This document shows, piece by piece, positions 50,827-63,036 of a DNA stretch of 64,000 nt. Source of the DNA: Mangifera indica (Eukaryota > Streptophyta > Magnoliopsida > Sapindales > Anacardiaceae); NCBI RefSeq assembly GCF_011075055.1, contig NC_058144.1, forward strand, positions 14,437,807 through 14,501,806. The letters run 5' to 3'. Both the position numbers and the translations under genes were made by a program. The notes beneath the pieces were generated by a model. That model saw only the letters and a program-made list of their open reading frames with translations. It did no database searches and was not told where the DNA came from. Numbering within the stretch: position 1 is the first letter of the stretch; every line of letters begins with the position of its first letter.

Positions 50827-52373
50827 TGTTTGATTATGCCTTAGAAACCATTTGTGTTATCAGTTTTAAGGCATTTCATCTTATATATAATTTTTAAATA
50901 ATTTATTAATAAATAAATACTTCTTTTGTTCATATGCATAAGTTGTTTCTTTTATTTTGTGATAATATAAAATATGTGTATGAACTATCCGGATAAATCA
51001 CTTAATACAAACTAAATCATCAAATTGTTTCTTACAGACATGATATAACTTGGGTAATTATATCATATAGTAGACATACTAAATATCTCTATTGAATGTC
51101 ATGAGATAACATTAGTGTGAGTGACAATGAAGGGCATGCCATTAAGGTATTAGTATGGATTAACAGTTAGAGAACTATTTTTCGAATATGACTAATAATG
51201 ATAAGTCACATGGTTATAAAATTATAGTCAATGACTTATTGTAAGATCGTACTAGTGTGCAAAGTAATCATTTAACTTGAGACGTCATAGTCAGATCCAA
51301 TATGGATACATATGATTCATATGGCATATATATACGGGGCTAACCATATCTCGTAAGACAGGTCCTACTGGTCATGTGTTATTTATATGTGGAGAAGAAT
51401 GATGGTCAAGATGAGATCTATTGAGTCATAAAATATTGGGTTCTGAATATCCGCTAATTTGACCCAAATCTAAGTTCTGAACGAATATCAATAAATATTG
51501 GAAATCGAATCTCTGACCAGTGTATAATGTAAGTCATACAAAGAATTTTTGTTATAACATGTTTTGAATATTTGAATCGATAATTCATAAAAAATCAAAA
51601 TTAGGACTTTGACAATCTATGAATCTGAAATCTATCTAGATTGGATAATGGAAGGATATTACCTATATGAAATATACGATCAAAGATATTAGATTCAATG
51701 GAGTATTTCTTCATTATAGTTTAGGAGTTATGACACATTACTACATGTTTACCATAATTGTTGAGTTTCGAGTGCACTTTCAGATCATCTAAAAAAAAAT
51801 TCATAGCTATGTCATGGTGAACCTAAAAGGTCACACTAATAAAACAAGCTTTCTAAAGGGAGGATTAATTATCCAAGGATGGCTAACACCTTTCGAAGGA
51901 TAATGAAAACCATATAAAATGTTATACGGGTGTAAAAAATAACATTTTTAAAAGTTAAGATGTTAGTGAGATGAAATTGAGATGGTTAAGGTATATATTT
52001 GATATACATACATGGTAAAGCTTCAAATTATGAATTTGTTTGGACAAATAAGAATTTTGAAATTACAAAATGGGCCACTACTATTAAAGTGCATTTTAGT
52101 TCATTTTAAACTAACATAAGCATTTTTGTACTTTACTTTCTCTCACAAAACAAACTAAAAGCTCTTCCCTTTCTCTAAGATTTGGCTTAGAAGGTGCACT
52201 CCTTTGGAGGTTCTTTAAGTGACGAGCTTAATCCATCATCCTATATCCCTATAGGAGGCAAAGGAGTAGGTAAAAGTTTCATCTTTGTCTTATATGCCTT
52301 AATCATGCTTTGATTCTTGTTCTACCTACATGCATGACATTCTTTACATCTTCTTCTTCACCTATAATTTACA
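50827..52373 (+). repeat. copia-2 5' LTR
   Basis: 1547 bases from TGTTTGATTATGCC to ATTTACA, followed by AATGGTATTAGAGC, a decayed primer site at 52376-52386. Confidence 0.85.
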
Positions 52374-53644
52374 AATGGTATTAGAGCATGGTTCAAGTCC
52401 TTGCATGTCTTTTTGAAGCTAAATATATGATTTTTATACATAAGGGTATGTATATGTATCATGTGTGTACATGCATGTTGTTAATTTGCTAGGAAATCAA
52501 GCCTTTCAAGCATGTTTTGGTTTATAACTCTTGGCTAAATCTTTCTTGGCTGACTTTTATTTTTTTCCCCATGTTCTAATGATTTTAAGATGAAGAACAT
52601 ATGCTTTAAGGCATATATATGATGAAGTGTTCATAGGATGTATGTATATGTGCTTGATTTAGACATACATGTGTTTGTTAGCCTGAGAATTGAAATTAAA
52701 TCCTGGAATTTTTATTATTGCATGTTGGTTGGATGTATATGATGATATACATTAAAACTTTTATGCTAATTTTGTGTATTGTACAGAAAAAGCATGAAGA
52801 TTATGATGTTTTAATGTTGATTAAGACACTTGGGTGAAGATTATGATACATGGTGAAAACATGTGCATGTTATTTTGAATGGTAATGGATGTGTATGAGC
52901 CATAAGATGATGTGCATGATTTTATTCACTTTAGTTGAATGAAAGATTGTGTACAATAATCAACTTATATTAATGTGATTAGGTGCATTAGTTGAATGAG
53001 ACATTTTATACAAGTATTAACTTGCATTAATATGATTAAGTGTAAGAGTTGATAAAGGTGCACAAAGTCAACTAACATTTAATGTTGATTAAATATGAAA
53101 GTTGTCACAGTCTAGCGTTAGGTAAATGTTACCTAAAATAAATATTATGAATATTTGGATAAAACACATCATGCCATTTATGCTTAAATGATTGATTCAT
53201 TGCATGTTTTTTATTAGATCATATATTATGGATTAATGTTTAATAGATTATGAATGAGTTCATAATTTATATTAAATGTTAATGTGAATATTGGATGGAT
53301 GGTTAATTAAGGGATGATCATGGGTGTAATTTACCTTGTTTCAAAATTGGAATAATTAGGATGTAATATTCTTTTAATTAAGGGGTTTGAATTAAATATC
53401 CTCTTCCCATTTGTTTAATTTTATTTTTATCGAGTCTGCACACCTTAGTTTCAAATGTAATCAGAACGATTAGACAAGGACCCATAAACAATCTGAATAG
53501 TAATCTGAATGAAAACATAGACCTAGGTGAATAGTTTATCATTAGGTTATAATTTCGAAAACCTTATGATCATCCCACCATGTTTTAAATTATGCATATA
53601 TGATATGTATGTATGTCATGCTTAATTGAATTTAATTAAAATTA

Positions 53645-54446
53645 GGCTAAAAGACTTATTCTCACTTAAAATATCATCTTATCTCAAGTTTTCACCTCTT
53701 AACTTTGAAAATCTCAAACACCCACCTATAGGTGGTTAAAATTAATAGATTTAAGGGCAAAATCATTATTTTGTCTAAAATATCAAAAATAAACTAAAAT
53801 TTAATCTCCTTTTCTCTTCTAAACCTTAAAAACTAAAAGTTTTTCCCTAACTCAAGTTTTAAAAAATGGTGTTTCCCCTCTAGGGTTTAGTTTCCAGTTC
53901 TTTGGTGCCAAATCTGATGCCATTACTGGCGATGAATATCTCTCGATACCTCATCTCCCTCTGACGACCAAGCTTATCTTGTTTGGAAGCTTGGATGGCG
54001 TCAATTGACACCATAAATAACTCCCAACTTCATTGGGAAGACAAAGACAAAGTCTGACGAAGACGAGATGTCTTGTTAGAAGATAATGTTTCATCTTCCC
54101 TAACGAAACATGGTCTCCTACTTTGTTTAGGATAGTTGGTACGAAAGGGAGATGGTGAGGGAACGATTGTTGGAGGAAGAGAAAGGAGACGTTGCTGGAG
54201 AAGCGCCAAAGATGGCACTAAAGTTTGAAAACTAAACCCTAGAAGGGAAATGTCATTTTTTAAAAACTTGGCCTATGAGAGAAATTGTTAGTTTTTAAGT
54301 TTTAAGGGGGGAAAATAAATAAAATTTTAAGGAGTTAGGGTTTCGTTAACTTTAACCGCTTATGTGTGGGTAAATGAGATTTTCAAAGTTAAGAGGTGGG
54401 AACTTGAGATGAGAGGATACCTTAGGTGGGAAATAGTCTTTTGGCC
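53645..54446. mobile_element. MULE-type MITE with 9-bp TSD
   Basis: 802 bases. Terminal inverted repeats: left GGCTAAAAGACTTATTCTCA, right end complementary (GGCCAAAAGACTATTTCCCA when reversed), and pairing extends for well over 200 bases on each side, for example the GGGTTTAGTTT/AAACTAAACCC pair. The flanks are TTAAAATTA on both sides (53636-53644 and 54447-54455). A 9-bp duplication fits Mutator-like elements. No transposase; a 62-codon minus frame at 54030 is probably chance. Copia-1 has the empty counterpart of this site. Confidence 0.9.
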
Positions 54447-54550
54447 TTAAAATTAAGTTAAACCTAAATTTCCCTAATTAAAATTATTAAATCTATGTCT
54501 CCTATCATGGGATAATTAAATTCTATAATATAAATTTAATATCCCAATAT

Positions 54551-54845
54551 TTTTATTATGTGAGGGATATAGGATTTATGTCATTGAATTAAATTTATCT
54601 TGTTCTTAAGTGATTATTTTCATCATGAACAAGAATTCTATTATGTGAGGACATGATAAAAATGTCATTTCAAGAAAGCATGATGGTTCAAATTTAACTA
54701 GCCGAATGCACCAAAAATTCTATTATCTGAGGTATCCAGAGTGAAGGGCATGCTAAATAAATCGAGTACTATATAAGAATATAAATGGAAAGGGTTTCCT
54801 ACTTATTAAATTTAATTAACCAAGATTTTTATTATATGAGGTTAA
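54551..54845 (+). repeat. spaced TTCTATTATGTGAGG motif in the copia-2 leader
   Basis: Copies near 54551, 54636, 54718 and 54826, each of the form (T)T(C/T)TATTAT.TGAGG. Spacings about 84, 82 and 108 bases. The counterpart in copia-1 has spacings of about 85 and 81. Placed just before gag. Confidence 0.7.
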
Positions 54846-55029
54846 TTACATTTAATAAGAATTCGATTCCCACTAAGAAATTTATTCAAATGAAATTTTT
54901 GGATCCTATCTAAAGGAGTATAGGATTTGAATAAAATAGTATGAGCTAATGAGATATGTAATAATAGGGTTTTAAATTCATATATATATATACACACACA
55001 TACAAAAGACACTAATAAAAATTAAATTT

Positions 55030-55868
55030 TTATTGCAATATTTTCTAAATGATTGTGATAAGATAAAAAGAAATGACCATAATGTTTTGCTACAAATTCT
55101 AGATAATAATATATTGATTGGGCCAAACTTTAAAGATTGGCTAAGAAATTCAAGAATTGTTCTCATATTTGAAAAGGTTGTGTATGTATTAGAACCACCC
55201 ATTCCACTTGACTTGGCTTTGGATGCCACAAATGATGAAAATGAAGTTTTCAAAGCTTGGCAAGACTATAACTTTAGAGCCCAAAGCTACATGCTAGCTT
55301 CAATGAATTGACAACTCCAAACAAAGCAAGAAAACATGCTAAGTGCGTACAATATATTCATGGCCTTACAAGAGTTATATGGTGAGAACTCATGAGTGGT
55401 CAAGTACGATCTATGTGTGACACTTTTCGAAATGAGACTAAGCGTGGGAATGCCTCCAGATGACGATATCATTAGGATGATAAATATTCTGGAGCAACTA
55501 AATGTCTATGGGGTTGTGATTTCCCACAAAATCAAGGTGAACTTGATTCTTCAATCCTTCCCAAATAGTTATAAACTATTTATAACAAATTATAGTTTAA
55601 ATAGAATTGAATGCACACTTCTAGAGCTTCTAAATGAGATTTAGGAATTCTATAAGCAAAAGAAAGGGCATGGGGAAGTTAACATTGCCTCTACGAGTGG
55701 AGCAAAGAAAAAACACAAACGACCTCAGAAAGGTCCAAAAGTTAGACCAAAGAAAAGGAACTTAAGAAAGACCAACCCAATATAGACAAGCCCAAGGCAA
55801 AGAGGCAGTGTTTCCACTACCAAAGGACGAACACTGGAAGAGGAATTGTTCTTTATACCTTCAAAGTT
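55030..55868 (+). pseudogene. copia-2 gag
   Basis: Reads ILDNNILIGPNFKDWLRNSR, then FKAWQDYNFRAQSYMLASMN, ALQELYG, and MPPDDDIIRMINILEQLNV, the standard copia Gag (UBN2-type) order. A stop splits it after SMN and another precedes VVKYDLC. The zinc knuckle is present across a frameshift: CFH(Y)QK-like then KDEHWKRNC, with one Cys changed to Tyr. Gag packages the RNA; this copy cannot give a full protein. Confidence 0.85.
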
Positions 55869-55973
55869 TGAAGGAAAAGAAAGTAGGTATATTTCCTTCA
55901 CTTGCGATAGAATTTGAGTTAAATATCAATTCAAATGATCAAATCTGGATATTAGATTTAGTAGTTATATCTC

Positions 55974-57412
55974 TGGTGTGCTATCGTAGGCAACCAAAAA
56001 TTAAAACCTATACTTCTAAAAATATAATGTGATAATGCAAGTAAAGGATCGTCCCACGAAAAGTGTCTAATCTAATTTCTATGCTAACGTGAATAAGATT
56101 AAAGAGAGGGGTTTGTTTATAACGAAATAAAAGTAAAGAAACAACTAAGAAGCAAATTAAATTAATTATCAAAATTAATGAGAAAACATGCCTTGGTCCA
56201 AGTCAACATCCACCATCAAAACCTCAACAACTGATCATTGATGCATGAATAGATTTATTCATACTTTAAATATTCATCATTGGAATTACTTTCATATCTC
56301 TCTTTAGTCATAGTTAATTAGAAACAAACGATCTAATTAACCCTAACTGTCAAACAACCTAAGTCAAGCACTATAGATTTACTTTGAGAGCAGTATTAAA
56401 AATTAGAGAGATAAATGAAGCTAAACAACACAAGCACAAGCGATTGTATTTAATTTAGTCGAATGTTCTTCTTAAGATTTAATAATCGCTAATGTAGCAA
56501 ATCAGTAACCCTTAGTTGCTTCATAGATTAGAAAGATCAAACAATTACCGATTTGATATCTAATCTAGCAGTAGGTTATAATGAATAATTAACTAGTAGG
56601 CCTCCTAGCAATCAAACAAAATAACCATTAAAATAAATCAAACACATAATAACAATCGATACTCAAAGCATAAATTGAACAATAAAGCTAATTGGATCTC
56701 ACAGTTTATGAATTCTGAGGTTTTAGTTTTCTTTGACCAAGCCAAATAAATCAGCCACGCAGGGCCATGGAAGAGCACGCAGAGAAGAGAAGAGAAAAAG
56801 AAAAAATAGTGTTGTTCTGTTCATCTCTGTCTCTTCACGTTTTTCTTTTTTATATCCAGATTTTCAGCACTCTCCCAGCTCTCCTAAAGGTAATTGGAGT
56901 CCTCTCATAATAGGATATTCCTACTAATTATGGGAAATATTAAAAATAAAATAAAAGTCCTGATTTAAATAGGAAAGAACAACATAGCAGCTGTGAAATT
57001 CGTCCACAACCTGGAGACTTCTAAAAAATATCATGCATCTGATCTGCCACTAAAATCACAGATCACAGAGCAGGAAACGTTCCAGTGCGGGTGCAGCAAT
57101 TTCAAGCCCGAGTTCGACCCTGATTCGATCAGTTCTAGACACAGCCTAATCATTAAAGTTGTAGATCTCTTTCTTGGCTTTCCATAGCATCTTGAATCGT
57201 CTCATTTGGAGCTCGGATGAGAAAATTATGCCCAAAATATAGAGACACGTCAAGACTGTCCAGAAATTGTGAAATTAATTCCGTTTTTTTTTCAAATGCC
57301 TCCAAATGCTACCTAAATCAAAATGTAAACTTAATAAGTATAATTGGGCATAAAATAAACATAAAAGACTAAGTATTAAGGAGTAAAAATATAGCATTAT
57401 GCAGTCTTATCA
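55974..57412. mobile_element. solo LTR with TSD ATCTC
   Basis: 1439 bases starting TGGTGTGCTATCG and ending CAGTCTTATCA, flanked by ATCTC at 55969-55973 and 57413-57417. No internal genes. It contains GCAAGTAAAGGATCGTCCCA, a phrase known to me from plant LTR ends. If the LTR and one TSD are removed the copia protease frame reads through (WILDLVVIS / RICMSLQDLQ). It differs from the copia-2 LTRs, so it is another family. Confidence 0.85.
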
Positions 57413-58510
57413 ATCTCGCATATGTATGTCATTGCAGGACCTGCAGAATAGTTCTACACTATCCAAGAATGAAGTCATTTTGAATATGGCCAACGGAACA
57501 AGAGTTACAATTGAAGCCATAAGGGATCGTTCTTTGAAGCTTCCATAAGGACATCTTTTAAGATTGTATAGAATTCTCTATTTTGCTAAAGCTACTAGAA
57601 ATATAATTTTTATATCTGTCTTATGTAAAAATGGTTACATTGTATAGTTCAATAGTAATGAATGTTTGATTCATTTTGAAAATTCTCTAGTTGGCAAAGC
57701 AATAAATAAAAATGGTTTATATTTTTTGAAACTAAATAATTTAAACATTATAAAATTCTGTCACAAATAAAAGATCTCGAGAAGAAATTAATCCAAGGTT
57801 ACTTTGGCAACATCGTTTAGGTCATATAGGAGACAAAAAGACAATGAGATTTGAAACAAGTGAAATTTTGAATTCGTTGGTTTCTAAACCCTATCCAATT
57901 TGTGAATCTTGTCTTCAAGGAAAACTAACCAAATTACCTTTTAAAAATAAAGGAGAAAGATCCAAAGAAGTACTAAACTAATACATATTGATGTATGCGG
58001 ACTATTTGGTGAAATGGCAAGAGGTGGTTTTCAATACTTCATCACTTTTACAGATGATTATTCAAGGTATAGGTATATGTATCTAATGAAATACAAATCT
58101 AAATTCTTCAAAAAGTTTAGGGAATTAAAGAATGAAGTAGAGAAACAATCTGGAAAGAATATCAAGGCTCTACAATTAGATTATGAAGGTGAATATTTGA
58201 GTATATAATTTCGAGATTACTTGAAAGAAAATATAATCACATCCCAAATGACTCCTCCATATACACCATAACATAATGGTGTATCAGAAAGGAGGAATTG
58301 TAACCTATTAGATATGGTACGGTCTATGATAAGTTTTATGAACCTACTGACATCATTATAAGGATATGCATAGCTTACAGTTATGTATATTCTGAACAAA
58401 GCACCATCTAAATCAACTCGGAACACACCATATGAGATGTGGTATGGTAAGCCTCCTAGTGTCAATTATCTTAAAATTTGGGGATGTCCAACTTAAAATC
58501 GATAAGTTAG
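57413..58510 (+). pseudogene. copia-2 protease end, GAG-pre-integrase and integrase
   Basis: After the solo LTR the protease tail reads ICMSLQDLQNS and EVILNMANGTRVTIEAI. Then WQHRLGHIGDKKTMRF with a CESCLQGK zinc pair, HIDVCG with the first catalytic Asp, GGFQYFITFTDDYSRYRYMY, then LQLDYEGEY where the second Asp is expected, and HNGVSERRN with the catalytic Glu. Protease active site upstream reads LDLV instead of LDTG/LDSG. Several frameshifts and stops are present, so it is not functional. Integrase would join element DNA to the host chromosome. Confidence 0.85.
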
Positions 58511-58700
58511 ACGTCAAGTCTAAAAAGGCTTGGTTCATAAGATATCCTAAAGATTGTTTAGGATATTACTTTTACTTTCCAACTAATCAAAGAATTTCAA
58601 TTAACAAAAATGTGCACTTTTTAGAGAAAGTGTTCTTGCAAGTAGGAGGTGCGAGAAGAATAATAAAGCTTAAAGAAAATTTTGAAGATCGAACAGGCTG
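58510..58700 (+). pseudogene. copia-2 integrase C-terminal region
   Basis: SKKAWFIRYPKDCLGYYFYF followed by RISINKNVHFLEKV matches the GKD-type region that follows copia integrase. One open frame of about 65 codons, then stops. Confidence 0.7.
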
Positions 58701-58849
58701 AGCCAAGAGAGTCTCTTAGCAGACCTCTATATTTGATATACCAATTCTAATTTGAAGATCTTCTATAGTATCCAAGCCTCTAAAAAGATATGAATTTCTT
58801 CATGAACAAGATTTTGAATCTTACTTAATGAGAGAAATAAATCATAATA

Positions 58850-59560
58850 ATGATCTTAGAAGCTATGAGGAAGCAATACTGGATATTGATTCAAGTATAT
58901 GGCTAGAAACAAATGAATTCTAAAATAGAGTCCATGCATGCTAATCAAGTCTGGACACTTGTTGATCCACTAGAAGAAATTGTTCCTATTAGTTATAAGT
59001 GGGTCTTCAAGAGAAAAAATTGATAAGGATGGATAAGTAAAGACTTATAATGCATAACTAGTAGTGAATGGTTATACTCAAAAACAAAGGTTGGATTATG
59101 AGGAAACTTTTTCACTTGTGGCTATGATTAAATTCATCTTAATAATGCTAGCTATCGCAGCCTGCTATGATTATAAAATTTGGCAAATGGATATCAAGCC
59201 TGTAGTCCTCAATGGATTCATTATGGAAAACATATATATGAAACATCTTATAGGTTTTGTATCCACTTATGAAAGACATAAAGTACGCAAATTAAAACAT
59301 TCGACTCGATGAAGCAACTAAGTCGTTTGGTTTCGAAAAGAATCTAGATAAACCCTGTGTTTACAAATAGGTTAAGGATCATGTCGTTACATTTTTTATA
59401 TTGTATATAGATGACATACTACTAATGGGTAATGACATTAGCATAATGAATGAGGTCAAGATCTGGTTATCTAGAACCTTCTTAATGAAAGATTTGGGAG
59501 ACACTCATATGTCCTTGGAATTCGTATCTATAGGGATAGAACAAAAAAAATAATTAGATT
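58850..59560 (+). pseudogene. copia-2 reverse transcriptase
   Basis: Reads SYEEAILDIDSSIW, ANQVWTLVDPLEEIVPISYK, WVFKRK, DYEETFSLVAMIKFILIMLA, KIWQMDIKPVVLNGFIMENI and the catalytic LYIDDILLMGND. The first catalytic-region phrase MDIK has lost the usual TAFLNG (reads PVVLNG). Stops occur after KRK and before the YIDD block. Reverse transcriptase copies the element RNA to DNA; this copy is inactive. Confidence 0.9.
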
Positions 59561-59689
59561 ATCCCAAAAATTGTATATAAAAAAATTGTTAAAAAGGTTC
59601 AATATGGAAAAATTGAAAAGATAATTTTTGCCTTTCACTCACGATTTTCATCTTTATAAAGATATAGGTCTAAAGACTGATGAAAAATG

Positions 59690-60340
59690 ACAGTGGATGT
59701 GTAATGTGCCTTGTGCTTTAGCTATAAGTGGACTCATGTATGCAATGCTATGTACAAGGCCTAATATAACATTTGTTGTAAGTGTTACAAATAGATATCA
59801 AGCCAATCCAAGGGAGAAACATTGGTCAACTGTGAAATTAATCCTTAAGTACTTAAGGACTAAGGATTTATTCTGAGTTATGGGTGTTTAGAGTTAAACA
59901 TTCAAGGATACTCAGACTCTAATTTCTAGTCGAACACTAATGATAGAAAGTTTACATCAAAGTTCATTTTTATCTGTAATAGGGGTGCAATTAGTTGGAA
60001 GAGTTCCAAATAATCAACAATAGTTGACTCCACTACAAAAGCTGAATATATTCCTTCTTTAGAAGTTACAAAAGAGGTTGTATAGATGCACAAGTTCGCA
60101 TTTGAACTTAGTGTGGTTCCAAATATGGTTTAACCAATAACCATGTATACGACAATATTGGTGTTACTACACAGGCAAAGGAACCAAAGGCATATTAGAG
60201 GTTCAAACATATTCAGCGATAATATCACATTTTAAAAGAATTTGCAGGAACTAGAAAGATCATAATTCAGAAAATACCATCAGTAGAGAACGTTATTAAC
60301 CCACTAACTAAGATGATGGCATTAAAGCAGCTGGACCATC
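59690..60340 (+). pseudogene. copia-2 RNase H and polyprotein end
   Basis: Fragments in shifting frames include SGLMYAMLCTRPNI, IQGYSDSNF-like, SSKQST-like, TKAEYIPSLEVTKEVV and IIQKIPSVENVINPLTK, in the order of copia RNase H. A purine tract TACAGGTAGGAG precedes the 3' LTR, the expected polypurine tract. The same family as the minus fragment at 42721-42963. Confidence 0.75.
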
Positions 60341-60398
60341 ACCTTGAGAAGATAGTATGTGACACAACAGCGAATGACTCTAGTACAGGTAGGAGTTT

Positions 60399-61935
60399 TG
60401 TTAGTGTATGCTCTAGAAACCATTGTTGTTGTCGGTTTCAGAGCATTTCATCTTGTATATAATCTTTTAAATAATTTATTAATAAAAAGTAGTTCTTTTG
60501 TTCATATGTATAAGGGGTTTCCTTTATTTTGCGATAATATAACGTATGTGTATGAACTGTCCAAATGACTCACTTAATTCAAACTAAATCATCAAATTGT
60601 TCCCTACTAATATGATATAACTTGGACAATTATATCACATAGTAGACATACTAAATATCTTCGTTGAATGTCATGAGATGACATTAGTGCGAGTGACAAT
60701 ACAGGTCATGTCATTAGGGTATTAGTATGGATTAATAGTTAGAGAACCATTTTTTGAAAATGACCAATAACGATAAGTCACATGGTCATAAAATCATAAT
60801 CAATGACTTATTGTAAGATTGTACTAGTATATGAAGTAATCCTTTAACTTGAGATGTCATGGTCAGATCTAATATGAATACGTGTGATTCATGTGGTGTC
60901 TATATACGAGATTAATCACATCTTGTAAGAAAAGTCATACTGGTCTTGTGTTATTTGTATGTAGAGAAAAATTATTGTGAATATAGGATCCATTGACTCG
61001 GAAAGTATTGAGTTCTGAATATCTACTTATTTGACCCAAATTTGAGCTCTGAAACGAACATCAATAAATACTGGAAATCAAATCTATAATGTAAGTCATA
61101 CAAAGGATATTCATTATGACATATTCCGAATATTTAAATCAACACTTCATAAAAAATCAAAATTAGAACTTTGACAATCCATGAGTTCGAAATCGATCTA
61201 AATTGGACAACACAAGGATATTACCTATATTGAATGTACAATTGAAGATATTAAGTTTGATGAAGTATTTTTTAATCATGATTTAGAGGCTATGACACAT
61301 TGCTAGATGTTTACTATAGTCGTTGAGTTTCTGGTGCACTTTTGGATCATCTAAAAAAGGAATCATAACTACACCATGAGGAACCTAAAGGGTCACACCA
61401 ATAAACCAAGTTTTCTAAAGAGAGGATTAATTATCTTAGAATGGGTAGCACCTTTTGATGGATAATGAAAATCATAAAAAAATATTATATAGGTGTAAAA
61501 AATAGCATTTTAAAAGTTAAGATGTTAGTGAGATGAAATTAAGATGACTAAGGTATATATTTGATATACATGCATGGTAAAGCTTCAAATTATGAATTTG
61601 TTGGGTCATATAACAATTTTAAAATTGTAAAATGGGCTACGATTATATAAAATGCATTTTAGTTCATTCTGAACTAACATAAGCATTTTTACACTTTACT
61701 TTCTCTTACAAAACAAATTAAAAGCTCTCCCCTCTCTCTAAGATTTGGTTTGGAAGGTGCACTTCTTTAGAGGTTCTTTAAGTAAAAAGCTTAATTCATT
61801 ATCCTATATCCCTATAAGAGGTAAAATAATAGGTAAAAGTTTCATTTTTCTCTTAAATGCCTCAATCATGCTTTGATTCTTATTCTACCTACGTGCATGT
61901 ATTCTTTGCATCTTCTTATTCACATATCATTTACA
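60399..61935 (+). repeat. copia-2 3' LTR
   Basis: 1537 bases, TGTTAGTGTATGC to ATTTACA, next to the polypurine tract. Differs from the 5' LTR at many positions by substitution and small gaps, so the insertion is not recent. Confidence 0.85.
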
Positions 61936-62600
61936 AAGTATAAAGGAGCAAATGTGACTTCCATTCAAGCCTAAGAGCTCTTTACATTAACATAAGGTAT
62001 AAAAACATTAAAAGAGTACTCCAACAAGTTCACAATCTAATGAGATATGCTCCAAAGATAACAAATACTAAAAAAAGGTAGATAGGTAATTTGTGTATGA
62101 GATTGATCCAACTATAGTCGGAGACATGATAATTGGACCATAACCATCCTAGTCTTATAATAAGGCCTTGAGTCGAGCATTGAAGGCAGAAGTGTTTGTA
62201 AAGAGAATGTATGGATAGACTTCGACCTAAACAACACCCTTATCAGCACCAATTTCAATACCAACACTAGTACAGTAGTCGAGTAGTAGTAATGCTCCAA
62301 TTCAAAGAGGCCTTCCTCTAAGAGAAAAAAATTTTTTTCTAACCCAAAGGAAATAAGAAAGGTTGGAAAAACGGTAAGAGACAGAGGGGACTATAGATTC
62401 TTGCATGTCAGAAATGTGGCAAACATCACATAAAAGAGTGTCTGACAAGGTAAACAATCTACTACAGGTGTCGTTAGCCTAGGTATATGACTAGATTCTA
62501 TTCGCTACTCCAATCCAAACCAATAGAGGATGCAATAATTAGAGTATTTACCATCACCCAAGGGTCAGCTAAGGCTGACCCAACAATTGTTACTAGTTAA
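61936..62600 (+). pseudogene. gypsy-2 gag, part after the copia-2 insertion
   Basis: Continues YKGANVTSIQA, ..., TLKEYSNKFT and MRYAPK, then near 62399 LACQKCGKHHIKECLTR, the first zinc-knuckle-like motif of gypsy Gag, and later GSAKADPTIVTS where the protease region begins. Many stops. The protease active site was not found. Confidence 0.8.
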
Positions 62601-63036
62601 ATTTCTTAGCTTAGTGCTTTTATTTACATCTGATTAATTATGGTGATACGTATTGTCTTGTAGCCAAGAATCTAGTAGAGAGATTGAGAGTACAACTAGT
62701 CAAAGTGGCCTAAAGACTCATAATAGAGTTATCAAATAGTGGATTTGTGATAAGTGATGAGATGCTGATGGGATAGGCCATAGAGATTTATTGTATACAG
62801 TTTCTTATGAATCTAACAATGTTTGAGATGTAATATTTAGATATGATTCTAAGGAGAAAGAGAGCTAAGATTGACTACTGGCATAAGAAAGTTTGGTTCA
62901 GCTTAAAGAAAGGGGATCAGTTTGAGTTAAGCGAAAGGCTTATTAGAAGTACAATATTTAACCCCATAAAGGCAAGAAAAATGTGAAGTAAAAAGTGTAT
63001 CAGTTTCTTAGCTCATATGATAAGTAAGGTAGAGTT

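Larger units (their letters stand above)
50827..61935 (+). mobile_element. copia-2, complete-length dead Ty1/copia element with inserts
   Basis: Two LTRs (50827-52373, 60399-61935) enclose primer site, long leader, gag, protease, integrase, reverse transcriptase and RNase H in Ty1/copia order. It sits in gypsy-2 gag between FKAKY and YKGANVTSI; flanking bases are AAATA left and AAGTA right, a TSD with one mismatch. It carries a MULE MITE and a solo LTR, so its own length without them would be about 8.9 kb. Frames are full of stops. Confidence 0.9.

Noticed and set aside
54030..54218. 62-codon minus-strand open frame
   Set aside because: Inside the loop of the MULE MITE with no transposase features; Ser/Pro/Leu content follows the local base composition.
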